Made by a program: the position numbers and the translations under genes. From Spyradenecus sp045634445 (GTDB lineage: Bacteria; Verrucomicrobiota; Kiritimatiellia; RFP12; DVOR01), in contig JAZRAG010000103.1 of the NCBI GenBank assembly GCA_045634445.1, forward strand, positions 1 through 12,793: a stretch of 12,793 nt of DNA. Direction: 5' to 3'. Shown piece after piece: positions 1 through 5,929 of this stretch (its first letter is position 1; each line of letters begins with the position of its first letter). The notes under the pieces are model-generated. The model searched no databases. It saw only the letters and a program-made list of their open reading frames with translations, and was not told the origin of the DNA.

Positions 1-812
1 GCCTGTGCGCCGATGTCGCGCATGAGCTGAACGCGGGCCTTGACGATGTAGGCGGCCTTGCCAAAGGCTTCGGTGTAGACGAGGCCGTGGTAAGAGGCAT
101 CAGGGGTGGTGAATTCGGGGAAGCGGCCGCTGGCAGCCCAGTCGAAGTTACCAGAGTCCACGATTACGCCGCCGAGGCTCATGGCGTGGCCATCGAGGTA
201 CTTGGTGGTGGCGTGAATGACAATATCAACGCCGTGTTCAAAGGGACGGCAGAGATAAGGCGTGGGGAAGGTGTTGTCGATAATCAAGGGCAAGCCATTG
301 CGGTGGGCGACATTGGCCCAACGTTCCAAGTCGAGCACAGCGAGGGCGGGATTAGCGAGCGTTTCGCCGAAGATAGCCTTCGTGTTGGGGCGGATAGCGG
401 CCTGAATTTCTTCATCGGTGGCATCGGGTTCGAGCCAAGTGAAGGAGATGCCAAGTTTTTCAAGCGTCACGCCAAAGAGGTTGACGGTGCCACCGTAGAT
501 GGTGGAACACGAGATGACGTGGTCGCCGCTGTGTGCGAGGTTGAGGATCGCAAAGGTACTTGCGGCCTGACCTGCACTAGTGAGCATGGCGCCAACGCCG
601 CCTTCGAGGGCTGCGATGCGCTGTTCGACAGCGTCAAGGGTGGGATTGCTCAAGCGGGTATAGAAGTGACCGCTTGCCTTGAGGTCGAAGAGATCTGCGA
701 CGTGTTGGGAGGAGTCAAATTTAAAGGTGGTGCTCTGGAAAATAGGCATCACGCGAGGGTCGCCATTTTTAGGGGTCCAACCAGCTTGTACACATTTCGT
801 TTCGAATTTCAT
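1..812 (-). CDS. metY: O-acetylhomoserine sulfhydrylase (aminocarboxypropyltransferase), 3' part cut by window edge
   Basis: PLP enzyme of the Cys/Met metabolism family that makes homocysteine from O-acetylhomoserine and sulfide in the cytoplasm. About 270 N-terminal residues are visible of a usual 420-430; the gene runs off the left edge with no stop. Visible marks are the Y51-x-R53 phosphate-contact pair, the glycine-rich SAGQAA segment (79-84), D179 (pairs with the PLP ring nitrogen) and the PLP lysine K204 in ATTKYLDGH. The later segment FPEFTTPDASYHGLVYTEAFG is typical of the OAH sulfhydrylase branch rather than cystathionine gamma-synthase; this is from memory of the family. Start: the Shine-Dalgarno at 821-827 (minus AAGGAGG) is 8 nt from the ATG at 812, against 2 nt for an in-frame ATG at 818, so 812 is preferred. 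It is separated from the upstream UDP-sugar genes by its own promoter region. Confidence 0.92.
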   Translation of the reverse strand, partial: MKFETKCVQAGWTPKNGDPRVMPIFQSTTFKFDSSQHVADLFDLKASGHFYTRLSNPTLDAVEQRIAALEGGVGAMLTSAGQAASTFAILNLAHSGDHVISCSTIYGGTVNLFGVTLEKLGISFTWLEPDATDEEIQAAIRPNTKAIFGETLANPALAVLDLERWANVAHRNGLPLIIDNTFPTPYLCRPFEHGVDIVIHATTKYLDGHAMSLGGVIVDSGNFDWAASGRFPEFTTPDASYHGLVYTEAFGKAAYIVKARVQLMRDIGAQ

Positions 813-849
813 GGTCATTTCCTCCTTGTGAGTAACTTTTAGTGCGGAT

Positions 850-879
850 ATGATAACAAAAGCACGTTTAGTAAAACAA
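850..879 (-). promoter_or_regulatory. Putative sigma70-type promoter of the sulfhydrylase gene
   Basis: Read on the minus strand: a -35-like TTGTTT (874-879), an 18-nt spacer and a -10-like TATCAT (850-855, 5 of 6 consensus bases). The predicted transcript start lies about 30 nt upstream of the start codon. No SAM or other riboswitch fold was recognised in this short leader. Confidence 0.45.
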
Positions 880-905
880 CAGTTTTAGGATGCTCACATT
901 GCATA

Positions 906-1032
906 CCTTAAGAACGCATACAGATGTATACTAGAGAAGTGGACGCACACGGGCGTGTACTTGTAGAACACTCGCGTTGCGAGCTTTAGAACGGCCTACG
1001 GCCTTAAGAACGTGGCGAGGTCACGTTCTTAA
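906..1032. repeat. Hairpin array with AGAAC-type linkers
   Basis: On the plus strand a linker of the form TTAAGAAC or TTTAGAAC (906-915, 961-969, 984-992, 1004-1011) alternates with short self-complementary segments. These are about 916-931 (ATAC/GTAT), about 944-958 (ACAC/GTGT), 971-983 (CTCGC-GTT-GCGAG), 993-1003 (GGCC-TAC-GGCC) and 1012-1024. The last linker continues through its hairpin into its own reverse complement, giving an 11-bp perfect stem (1004-1014 with 1022-1032) around a 7-nt loop. That stem contains the last codons and stop codon of the decarboxylase gene. No U-run follows, so it is not a classical terminator. The left units are more degenerate than the right ones. Confidence 0.6.
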
Positions 1033-1969
1033 AATAGGCAATCGTCTTTTTAAGGCCTTCGGCGAGGGGGACTTGAGGAGACCAGTCAAGGAATTCTTTT
1101 GCCCAAGTATTGTCAGGCTTGCGACGTTTGGGGTCGTCGCCTGGCAAGGGGGCATAGGTCATGGCACTTGTGCAGTCTGGGAGCAAGCTTAAGATTGTTT
1201 CGGCCAGTTCACGCATGGTGAATTCACCAGGGTTTCCGATATTTAAGACTGGCAACGCGAAGCCTTTTTGAGAGAAGAAGGCGTCACACTCGGCTTTTGT
1301 CTTACGGCTAAAGCGCATCATAGCTTCGACCAAGTCGTCTACGAATTGGAAGGAACGAGTTTGTTCGCCTGTGCCAAATAGCGTAAAATCTTCGTTTTTG
1401 AGCGCTTGTAGAATAAAATTAGAAACGACGCGACCGTCCTTTGGGTCCATGTAGGGACCGTAAGTATTGAAGATGCGAATGAGACGAACATCTACGTTGT
1501 AGGCACGGGCGTATTCAAGAGCGAGGGTTTCGGCGACACGCTTACCTTCGTCGTAACAACTGCGGATGCCAAGGGTATTGACGTGCCCCCAATAGGTTTC
1601 GGGCTGGGGGTGGATTTCAGGATCACCGTAGATTTCGCTGGTGGAAGTGTGAATCACTTGCGCCCCGCAACGGCGTGCGAGGTCAAGGACATTACGCATG
1701 CCATCAATACACGTTAGGAGCGTGTAGAGCGGGTCACGTTGGTAATGCGGAGGTGAAGCAGGACAGGCTAAATTGAAGATGAAATCGTAATCGCCTGGGA
1801 TGGGCTCGCGCACATCTTGTTGTAAGAAGGTGACATCTAGACCGTCAAGATTGGTTTTGCGCCCAGTGTAAAGGCTATCTAAGACGGTTACTCGGCAACC
1901 TTCTGCCAAGAGACGACGTACCAAATTGGCGCCAAGAAAACCAGCGCCACCAGTGACAAGAACCTTCAT
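1004..1969 (-). CDS. uxs: UDP-glucuronate decarboxylase (UDP-xylose synthase), NAD-dependent SDR
   Basis: Extended short-chain dehydrogenase that oxidises UDP-glucuronate at C4, decarboxylates it and returns UDP-xylose, a donor for surface polysaccharides. Full length, 321 aa. The Rossmann motif TGGAGFLG is at 6-13, with D31 at the end of strand 2 as expected for NAD. The NLACPASPPHYQ segment (66-77), TSTSEIYGD (108-116) and Y139-DEG-K143 (the YxxxK catalytic pair within RSCYDEGKR) are the hallmarks separating UXS from dTDP-glucose dehydratases and epimerases. It probably shares a transcript with the UDP-glucose dehydrogenase homologue upstream, whose product is its substrate. The start codon has no good Shine-Dalgarno (only a GAG about 8 nt upstream), and its leader is the hairpin array. 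The 3' end forms the 11-bp stem described for that array. Confidence 0.93.
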   Translation of the reverse strand: MKVLVTGGAGFLGANLVRRLLAEGCRVTVLDSLYTGRKTNLDGLDVTFLQQDVREPIPGDYDFIFNLACPASPPHYQRDPLYTLLTCIDGMRNVLDLARRCGAQVIHTSTSEIYGDPEIHPQPETYWGHVNTLGIRSCYDEGKRVAETLALEYARAYNVDVRLIRIFNTYGPYMDPKDGRVVSNFILQALKNEDFTLFGTGEQTRSFQFVDDLVEAMMRFSRKTKAECDAFFSQKGFALPVLNIGNPGEFTMRELAETILSLLPDCTSAMTYAPLPGDDPKRRKPDNTWAKEFLDWSPQVPLAEGLKKTIAYFKNVTSPRS

Positions 1970-1975
1970 ATGTTA

Positions 1976-2116
1976 ACTCGCTTTGCTCGTTGGGGATTAC
2001 GTGGCTGCGCCACTGGGGATTATGCTCGCTTAAGCTCGCTGTGGATTACGCTTCGCTGGGGATTACACTCGCTTCGCTCGTTGGAGATTAAGCTCGCATT
2101 GCTCGCTGGGGATTAC
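1976..2116. repeat. Left hairpin-linker array (linkers TGGGGATTAC, plus strand)
   Basis: Six units are visible on the plus strand. Linkers are at 1991-2000, 2014-2023, 2040-2049, 2057-2066, 2082-2091 and 2107-2116, consensus TGKGGATTAC with small variations. Between them lie variable segments. Only 2001-2013 (GTGGC-TGC-GCCAC) is a clean hairpin; 2050-2056 is GCTTCGC, complement of the GCGAAGC mini-hairpin; the others are CTCGC/GCTCG-rich and closer to direct or mirror repeats. The last linker supplies the stop codon of the four-helix-bundle gene, and the first unit ends a few bases from the decarboxylase start codon. Linker orientation is opposite to that of the right array. Confidence 0.85.
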
Positions 2117-2478
2117 TGGCTTGTGGTTAGCTTTGTGGAGAAGTGTGCGAGCATGCGTTGCAACTCGCCAATTCGCTCAAGCGCCGCATTCACTACCATT
2201 TCGTCTAAATAGTGAATACGACCACACAATAAAATCTGCGTCTCTAATTCTGCCAAAGAACCCGACGCAATTGCAATAAAATGATTCAACTCACGCGTAG
2301 ACCGACGTGCATACCCCTCTGCGATATTGGACGGGATAGAGACTGCGGCACGACGCATCTGGTCGCCAATGGCATACTTTTCATCTGCGGGCAATAACTT
2401 CACCCACTGATAAACCGCCTCTGCGAGATCCATGCCACGTTGCCAAACCTTTAAGTCTTGATAGCGTGACCGTTGCAT
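2113..2478 (-). CDS. Four-helix-bundle protein of the 23S rRNA intervening-sequence (IVP, PF05635) type
   Basis: Small basic helical protein, 121 aa, of the family first seen encoded inside 23S rRNA intervening sequences and related to the Avd accessory protein of diversity-generating retroelements. Its molecular role is not established; nucleic-acid binding is the usual guess. Family marks are YQDLKVWQRGMDLAEAVY (6-23), the signature QMRRAAVSIPSNIAEGYAR (40-58) and GSLAELETQ (73-81). The start at 2478 has GGAG seven bases upstream; a longer reading from 2565 would translate the repeat array and is not believed. The gene sits between two enzymes of one sugar pathway with no functional link to them, its stop codon is part of a repeat linker, and hairpin arrays in opposite orientation flank it on both sides. 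Insertion of a small element into a sugar operon is inferred. Confidence 0.9.
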   Translation of the reverse strand: MQRSRYQDLKVWQRGMDLAEAVYQWVKLLPADEKYAIGDQMRRAAVSIPSNIAEGYARRSTRELNHFIAIASGSLAELETQILLCGRIHYLDEMVVNAALERIGELQRMLAHFSTKLTTSQ

Positions 2479-2487
2479 CACATCTCT

Positions 2488-2603
2488 CCAATCCACAGAG
2501 GCGAAGCCTCGTAATCCACAGCACCGCAGGTGCGTAATCCACAGGGCCATCGGCCCGTAATCCACAGCACCGCAGGTGCGTAATCCCCGCGAGCTCCGCT
2601 CGC
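2488..2603. repeat. Right hairpin-linker array (linkers GTAATCCACA, plus strand), 23-nt period
   Basis: Five units are visible. Linkers are at 2488-2497, 2511-2520, 2534-2543, 2557-2566 (10 nt) and 2580-2588 (9 nt). Each is followed on the plus strand by a perfect inverted repeat: 2498-2510 (GAGGC-GAA-GCCTC), 2521-2533 and 2567-2579 (both GCACC-GCA-GGTGC), 2544-2556 (GGGCC-ATC-GGCCC) and 2589-2603 (GCGAGC-TCC-GCTCGC). The first four units have an exact 23-nt period (13 + 10). Stem sequences differ between units but pairing is kept. The array begins one base after the dehydrogenase stop codon and ends at the four-helix-bundle ribosome binding site. Confidence 0.95.
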
Positions 2604-2604
2604 C

Positions 2605-3360
2605 TTAGATGCGCTCTTCAAAACCGCGGAAGCCGACGTTTAATTCGTGCAACGGCGCGAGGAGTTTGCCTAAGGGGATATCCTTGGTGAGTTCTGCGAA
2701 GGCATTGACATCCTTCGGGAAGCACTTGCCGCCGTAACCGAACTTACCATCAGGACCCGGCACGTGGGTGTGCGTGTCATTGATGTAACCCGAGAGGAGG
2801 CAGCCTGCGTGAACACGCTTGTATTCAGCGCCGAGGCGACGGCAATAGTCGGCGATGGCGTTGAAGTAGGTCACCTTGACGGCACCAAAGACGTTGTGGG
2901 CGTACTTGGTGATTTCGGCTTCCAAGGAGGTCATGTAGCAGAAGGTCTTACCAATGAAGATTTCTGCGAGGAGATCAAGCTCGCCTGTGAAGACCATCGG
3001 CTGCGTTTCAAAGTCTTGAATGTGCGTGCGTTCGGTCAAGAATTCAGGCATAAAGTAGACGCGATGACCTGTTGCTTCGCAGAGACGCTGCGAGGTACCC
3101 GGCAGGATGGTCGTACGAATGAAGACGGGGACATCCGGCAACTTCTTAATGAGGTCAATCATCAAGGTGAGGTCTTGCGTGCCATCGTCTTCTGTAGGGA
3201 CATGGATCTGCAAGAAGACGATATCAGCCTTTGAGAGGTCGTCATTGTAACCCTTCGGCGGATCGCTTACTAAGATACCCACCTTGGGGTTGTTCTTTTC
3301 AAGCCATGTCTTCAATGCACCGCCAACAAATCCGCAACCTACGATACCAACATTAATCAT
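2605..3360 (-). CDS. UDP-glucose/GDP-mannose dehydrogenase family protein, short form lacking the C-terminal domain
   Basis: Predicted NAD-dependent oxidation of UDP-glucose to UDP-glucuronate in the cytoplasm; the next enzyme gene in the operon would use that product. 251 aa against about 390-450 for full-length members. The NAD-binding glycine motif GCGFVGG is at 8-14, PEFLTE at 105-110, the central-domain EAEITKYAHNVFGAVKVTYFN (147-167, with K152 and N156) and the catalytic cysteine C213 in GYGGKCFPKD. The protein ends about 38 residues after that cysteine, so the C-terminal UDP-sugar binding domain is absent. The ORF ends in a normal stop one base before the hairpin array, which may mean an element truncated it, or that it belongs to a natural short subfamily. 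The start has GGAG 7 nt upstream. Substrate is inferred from the neighbour. Confidence 0.85.
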   Translation of the reverse strand: MINVGIVGCGFVGGALKTWLEKNNPKVGILVSDPPKGYNDDLSKADIVFLQIHVPTEDDGTQDLTLMIDLIKKLPDVPVFIRTTILPGTSQRLCEATGHRVYFMPEFLTERTHIQDFETQPMVFTGELDLLAEIFIGKTFCYMTSLEAEITKYAHNVFGAVKVTYFNAIADYCRRLGAEYKRVHAGCLLSGYINDTHTHVPGPDGKFGYGGKCFPKDVNAFAELTKDIPLGKLLAPLHELNVGFRGFEERI

Positions 3361-3394
3361 GTTTCATCTCCGTGAAAACCAAATCTACTCATTT

Positions 3395-3403
3395 AGTATA
3401 GCA
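3395..3403 (-). promoter_or_regulatory. Extended -10 promoter with overlapping dyad for the dehydrogenase operon
   Basis: Minus strand TG-C-TATACT matches the extended -10 consensus (TGnTATAAT) and lies about 35 nt upstream of the start codon. No convincing -35 hexamer is at the right distance, as is usual for extended -10 promoters. Immediately upstream, at 3405-3426, is a 6-bp inverted repeat (ATCGCG and CGCGAT, 10-nt spacer), a possible operator. Confidence 0.45.
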
Positions 3404-3444
3404 CATCGCGCGTGTAAAAACGCGATAATTTACAACACTTGATT

Positions 3445-3472
3445 AAAAAAACGCATTCCAAAGGCGTGTTTT
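3445..3472 (-). terminator. Probable intrinsic terminator after the 3479-3967 lipoprotein gene
   Basis: On the minus strand an A-rich arm with CACGC and a GCG arm followed by seven T form a stem with one mismatch and a loop of about 9 nt. It begins a few bases after the lipoprotein stop codon. A/T-rich pairs at the base make it potentially bidirectional. Confidence 0.5.
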
Positions 3473-3478
3473 AGCCCT

Positions 3479-3967
3479 TTAAGGTGCTATTTCCTCTTCA
3501 ATGGGACTAAATAAGAGATTGGACACGAGTTCAGATTTCTCAATGGCAATAAGCAAACAAGGGCGAATGGTATAGGTGAGCGGTTCTCCAAGTGTTTGAA
3601 TATAACGAAACACTAACCTATCCTTCTCTTTCACGACTTCCTTCACACGCAATGTGCATGTTTGCTCCAATGCTGGCATCACCACCGCCAGAACAACCTC
3701 ATGCTCAAAATCAACCGCCGTTGGCCGTCCTTTTGGTCCCATGAAGGTCGCCATCCCGAAGCGCGCATCAAACTCCTCTTGCGAAGTAATCACGCTTGAG
3801 TACTCTAACGTTGAACCATTCTTTCGCACAAAGTAGTTATTTAGTTCGCGAAATGGCACCTGTTGTGCCGCCTCTGCAAACGTGACAGGTGCTGTGTGGC
3901 ACCCACTTAAGAGAAGCGTAAGCGTTAACAGAAAGAGAGAAAAGAATCGCTTTAAGCATTGTTTCAT
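3479..3967 (-). CDS. Lipoprotein of unknown function, possibly PrcB-like fold
   Basis: 162 aa. The N-terminus is a lipoprotein signal peptide: KR at 6-7, hydrophobic FFSLFLLTLTLLL, lipobox L20-S21-G22-C23. The mature domain (about 60-150) alternates strands: VDFEHEVVLAVVMPALEQ, CTLRVKEVVKEKDRLVFRYI, then YTIRPCLLIAIEKSE. This resembles the layout of short Bacteroidota-type lipoproteins and the PrcB C-terminal domain; the resemblance is from memory and weak, and no catalytic residues are evident. The start is uncertain. The ATG at 3967 has no Shine-Dalgarno and lies 10 nt after a good -10 hexamer, so the message is nearly leaderless. A GTG at 3979, in frame and overlapping the -10, is less likely. 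It follows tig in the same direction but behind two terminators, so it is a separate unit. Confidence 0.75.
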   Translation of the reverse strand: MKQCLKRFFSLFLLTLTLLLSGCHTAPVTFAEAAQQVPFRELNNYFVRKNGSTLEYSSVITSQEEFDARFGMATFMGPKGRPTAVDFEHEVVLAVVMPALEQTCTLRVKEVVKEKDRLVFRYIQTLGEPLTYTIRPCLLIAIEKSELVSNLLFSPIEEEIAP

Positions 3968-3977
3968 AACGATTACC

Positions 3978-4006
3978 ACTCTAGCCGATGGTGATGTATT
4001 TGTCAA
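3978..4006 (-). promoter_or_regulatory. Strong sigma70-type promoter of the lipoprotein gene
   Basis: Minus strand: a perfect TTGACA (4001-4006), exactly 17 nt, then TAGAGT (3978-3983, 4 of 6). The expected transcript start near 3971 is about 4 nt before the ATG at 3967. Confidence 0.7.
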
Positions 4007-4008
4007 TT

Positions 4009-4035
4009 AAAAACCGTCCCAATACAAATGACGGT
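4009..4035 (-). terminator. Second (distal) terminator after tig
   Basis: Minus strand ACCGTC (4030-4035) pairs perfectly with GACGGT (4013-4018), an 11-nt loop, followed by T residues (4009-4013). It lies 18 nt past the first terminator and abuts the -35 of the lipoprotein promoter, insulating that promoter from tig. Confidence 0.6.
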
Positions 4036-4053
4036 CCCAACCCTAAACTAAAC

Positions 4054-4078
4054 AAAAAGGGCCGCCTTTTGGCGACCC
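4054..4078 (-). terminator. Intrinsic terminator of tig
   Basis: Minus strand GGGTCGCC-AAAA-GGCGGCCC (8 bp including one T-G wobble) followed directly by TTTTTGTTT. A classic rho-independent terminator 26 nt after the tig stop codon. Confidence 0.9.
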
Positions 4079-4104
4079 GATTTGTTGAATTGACTTGCGG
4101 TCAA

Positions 4105-5385
4105 TTAGAGCACTGCGCATTCTTCGAGCAACTTTTCGAGCATGACGGTGCAGAGTTCGCGATCCAAGAATTCGGTCAAGCGGCCGTTGTTGGAGAGGCG
4201 ACGGATCAATTCCTTCTTAGCGAGGCTGGTAGCCTGAGCGAGGCGATCGAGCGCTGCTTCAACGCGTTCCTGAGAGAGGGTCACTTCGCGGTTCTTAGCG
4301 AGCGCGGTGAGCACGTAGGAGCGACGGAGGGTGTTGATTGCGCGAGTTTCAGCTGCCTTGTAGACGTCAGACTTACGGAGTTCGTCAGCGTCGCCCTTGA
4401 AGGTTTCGAGCGGCTTAGAAGGATCCATTGCGAGTTCGTCATAGATGCGTTCTTCGAGGACGCGCTCAGGGAGATCAAAGGAAACGGAGCTTTCGATTGC
4501 GTCGCAGAGTTCCTTCGTAGCGCGGGATTCTTCGCCGTACTTCTTGGAAGCCTTGATGTTTTCGATGAGGTTGGTGCGGAGTTCGTCCATATCCTTCACG
4601 CCGAAACGAGAGAGCATACCTTCGTCAGAAGCGGGGCGCATCTTACGCATCGTCTTGATGGTGATGGAGTACTTCACCGTCTTGCCTGCGAGGTCGGTCA
4701 CGCGGAAGTCATCAGCGTAGGTAGCGCTGTGTTCAACGGTTTCGCCAATCTTCTTACCGAGGAGCACGGTGCTGAGTGCGGGAATGAATGCATCTTCGCG
4801 GAGCTGAACCCAGTATTCTTCGTCTGCAGCGTAGTGCTTAGCGGAGTCAGAGAGAGCTTCCTTATCGAGGTCAGAAGTGAAGGAGATTGCGATGAGGTCC
4901 TTTTCGGTAGCCACATCTTCAGCGGCGCCTTCTTCAAAAGAAGCAGCCATCTGACGCAAACCATCCATGCGTTCTGCGATTTCTTCGTCGGTCACTTCGA
5001 GATTCATCTTCTTCACCTGCCACTTGGAGGTGTCGGGAAGATCGAATTCAGGAACGGTATCAATGGTCACTGCCACAGAAGCGCCTTCGCCCTGAGCCAC
5101 CTTGAAATCTTCAATATTCACGAGCGTAGCGATGTTCTTGACTTCTTCGTAAGTCTTGTCGATCATCGTGCGGGTCACGCGCTGGTTGATTTCTTCCTGA
5201 ATGCTCTTAGAATAAAGCTTTTCAACCTGTGCCCAAGGTGCCTTACCAGGGCGGAAACCGGGGATCTTAGCCTGAGCCGTGAATGCGCTACGCACACCCT
5301 TGATGATAGGATCGATTTCTTCAGCTGTCGCTTCAACAATTACCTTCACGCGGCAAGCAGAAACCTTCTGGATGTCAGTCTTCAT
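4105..5385 (-). CDS. tig: Trigger factor, ribosome-associated chaperone and prolyl isomerase
   Basis: 426 aa, the normal length. Trigger factor binds ribosomal protein uL23 at the exit tunnel and shields nascent chains. The ribosome-docking signature GFRPGKAP is at 43-50, the position seen in E. coli. The middle section (about 150-240), starting around KDLIAISFTSDLD and closing with DLAGKTVKYSITIKTM, matches the FKBP-type domain. The rest is helical and charged, forming the C-terminal cradle, and ends KLLEECAVL. The ATG at 5385 with AAGGA 8 nt upstream is chosen; the in-frame TTG at 5391 overlaps the space needed for the binding site. The usual neighbours clpP and clpX do not follow here; clpX is 3.5 kb away on the other strand. 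It has its own promoter and two downstream terminators. A 7-bp hairpin (4088-4094 with 4100-4106) overlaps the stop codon. Confidence 0.96.
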   Translation of the reverse strand: MKTDIQKVSACRVKVIVEATAEEIDPIIKGVRSAFTAQAKIPGFRPGKAPWAQVEKLYSKSIQEEINQRVTRTMIDKTYEEVKNIATLVNIEDFKVAQGEGASVAVTIDTVPEFDLPDTSKWQVKKMNLEVTDEEIAERMDGLRQMAASFEEGAAEDVATEKDLIAISFTSDLDKEALSDSAKHYAADEEYWVQLREDAFIPALSTVLLGKKIGETVEHSATYADDFRVTDLAGKTVKYSITIKTMRKMRPASDEGMLSRFGVKDMDELRTNLIENIKASKKYGEESRATKELCDAIESSVSFDLPERVLEERIYDELAMDPSKPLETFKGDADELRKSDVYKAAETRAINTLRRSYVLTALAKNREVTLSQERVEAALDRLAQATSLAKKELIRRLSNNGRLTEFLDRELCTVMLEKLLEECAVL

Positions 5386-5422
5386 GTGCAAATCCTTTTG
5401 CTTTCAAAATAAATGTCCCATT

Positions 5423-5451
5423 AAAATACCACATTTCCCCAAAAATCGCAA
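5423..5451 (-). promoter_or_regulatory. Putative promoter of tig
   Basis: Minus strand TTGCGA (5446-5451), 17-nt spacer, TATTTT (5423-5428), about 35 nt before the tig start codon. Both hexamers match 4 of 6 consensus bases. Confidence 0.5.
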
Positions 5452-5929
5452 GAAACAAAAAACACCTCCACGACAAAAACCATTGACCTCATAATTACTT
5501 ACATACGTACGCACGCAGTAGGCATCGCTTTTAAATGCTTTCTCACGCCCTTCGCCTCGCCCCTGCCTCCCCCTCCTCTGTTGCCTGCCATCCTAAATAC
5601 CCACCCTACCCTATTTACTTTCGTAAAAGCCCCTTTTAAACTCAGAATGTCAATGAGATTCAAATGAACATCAATTGACTTTCTCCTCTTAGCGAAGTTG
5701 TCTTGGGATGAAAGAAGGCTTGTATGCGAATACGTATAGCGTTTGAGCGTATTCATTGATGCACTGCTTACTTGTAGACACAGGTCTGCGTTCTTAGAAA
5801 TTCTTTTTTGTAGCCATAGGGAAATGTGCCATACTTTTATTGTCTTTTGATGTTTCGGGATTGTTCATGCGTGCGGACAGTTACGTAGACATTCCCCTCT
5901 TCAAAAGGTTACTATTAGGGAGGCTTGTC
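5452..5929. other. Gene-poor region between tig and the amidase gene
   Basis: No convincing coding sequence. An 85-codon minus-strand reading frame (5499-5756) has no ribosome binding site and a low-complexity Gly/Arg stretch. Visible structure: a pyrimidine-rich, G-poor tract on the plus strand from about 5537 to 5620; a small stem TTTAC-TTTC-GTAAA at 5614-5627; and a 7-bp inverted repeat GAATACG/CGTATTC at 5728-5734 and 5748-5754. None is assigned a function with confidence. Confidence 0.6.
5808..5837 (+). promoter_or_regulatory. Possible promoter upstream of the amidase gene
   Basis: TTGTAG (5808-5813), then either CATACT after 16 nt (5830-5835) or TACTTT after 18 nt (5832-5837). It would give a leader of about 90 nt. 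A second candidate nearer the gene, TAGACA with TACTAT, would put the ribosome binding site at the very 5' end of the message and is less likely. Confidence 0.3.

Noticed and set aside
87..842. 251-codon plus-strand open frame
   Set aside because: Antisense of the O-acetylhomoserine sulfhydrylase gene, whose minus-strand product has the PLP lysine and other motifs.
850..905. SAM riboswitch upstream of the sulfhydrylase gene
   Set aside because: The leader is too short and shows no recognisable SAM-binding fold.
2479..2565. N-terminal extension of the four-helix-bundle protein
   Set aside because: It would translate the hairpin array; a proper ribosome binding site precedes the ATG at 2478 and the family begins there.
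2488..2603. CRISPR array
   Set aside because: The repeats are 10 nt and the variable parts are 13-nt palindromes, far shorter than CRISPR repeats and spacers; no cas genes nearby.
3988..5412. 474-codon plus-strand open frame
   Set aside because: Antisense of trigger factor; the minus-strand product has clear family motifs and the plus-strand reading has none.
5499..5756. Possible 85-aa minus-strand gene
   Set aside because: No ribosome binding site, Gly/Arg low-complexity run and no family resemblance; the complement is a C/T-rich tract.
5840..5929. 30-codon extension of the amidase as a signal peptide
   Set aside because: Starts with TTG, no n/h/c signal layout, and a strong Shine-Dalgarno is placed for the Met-Cys start.
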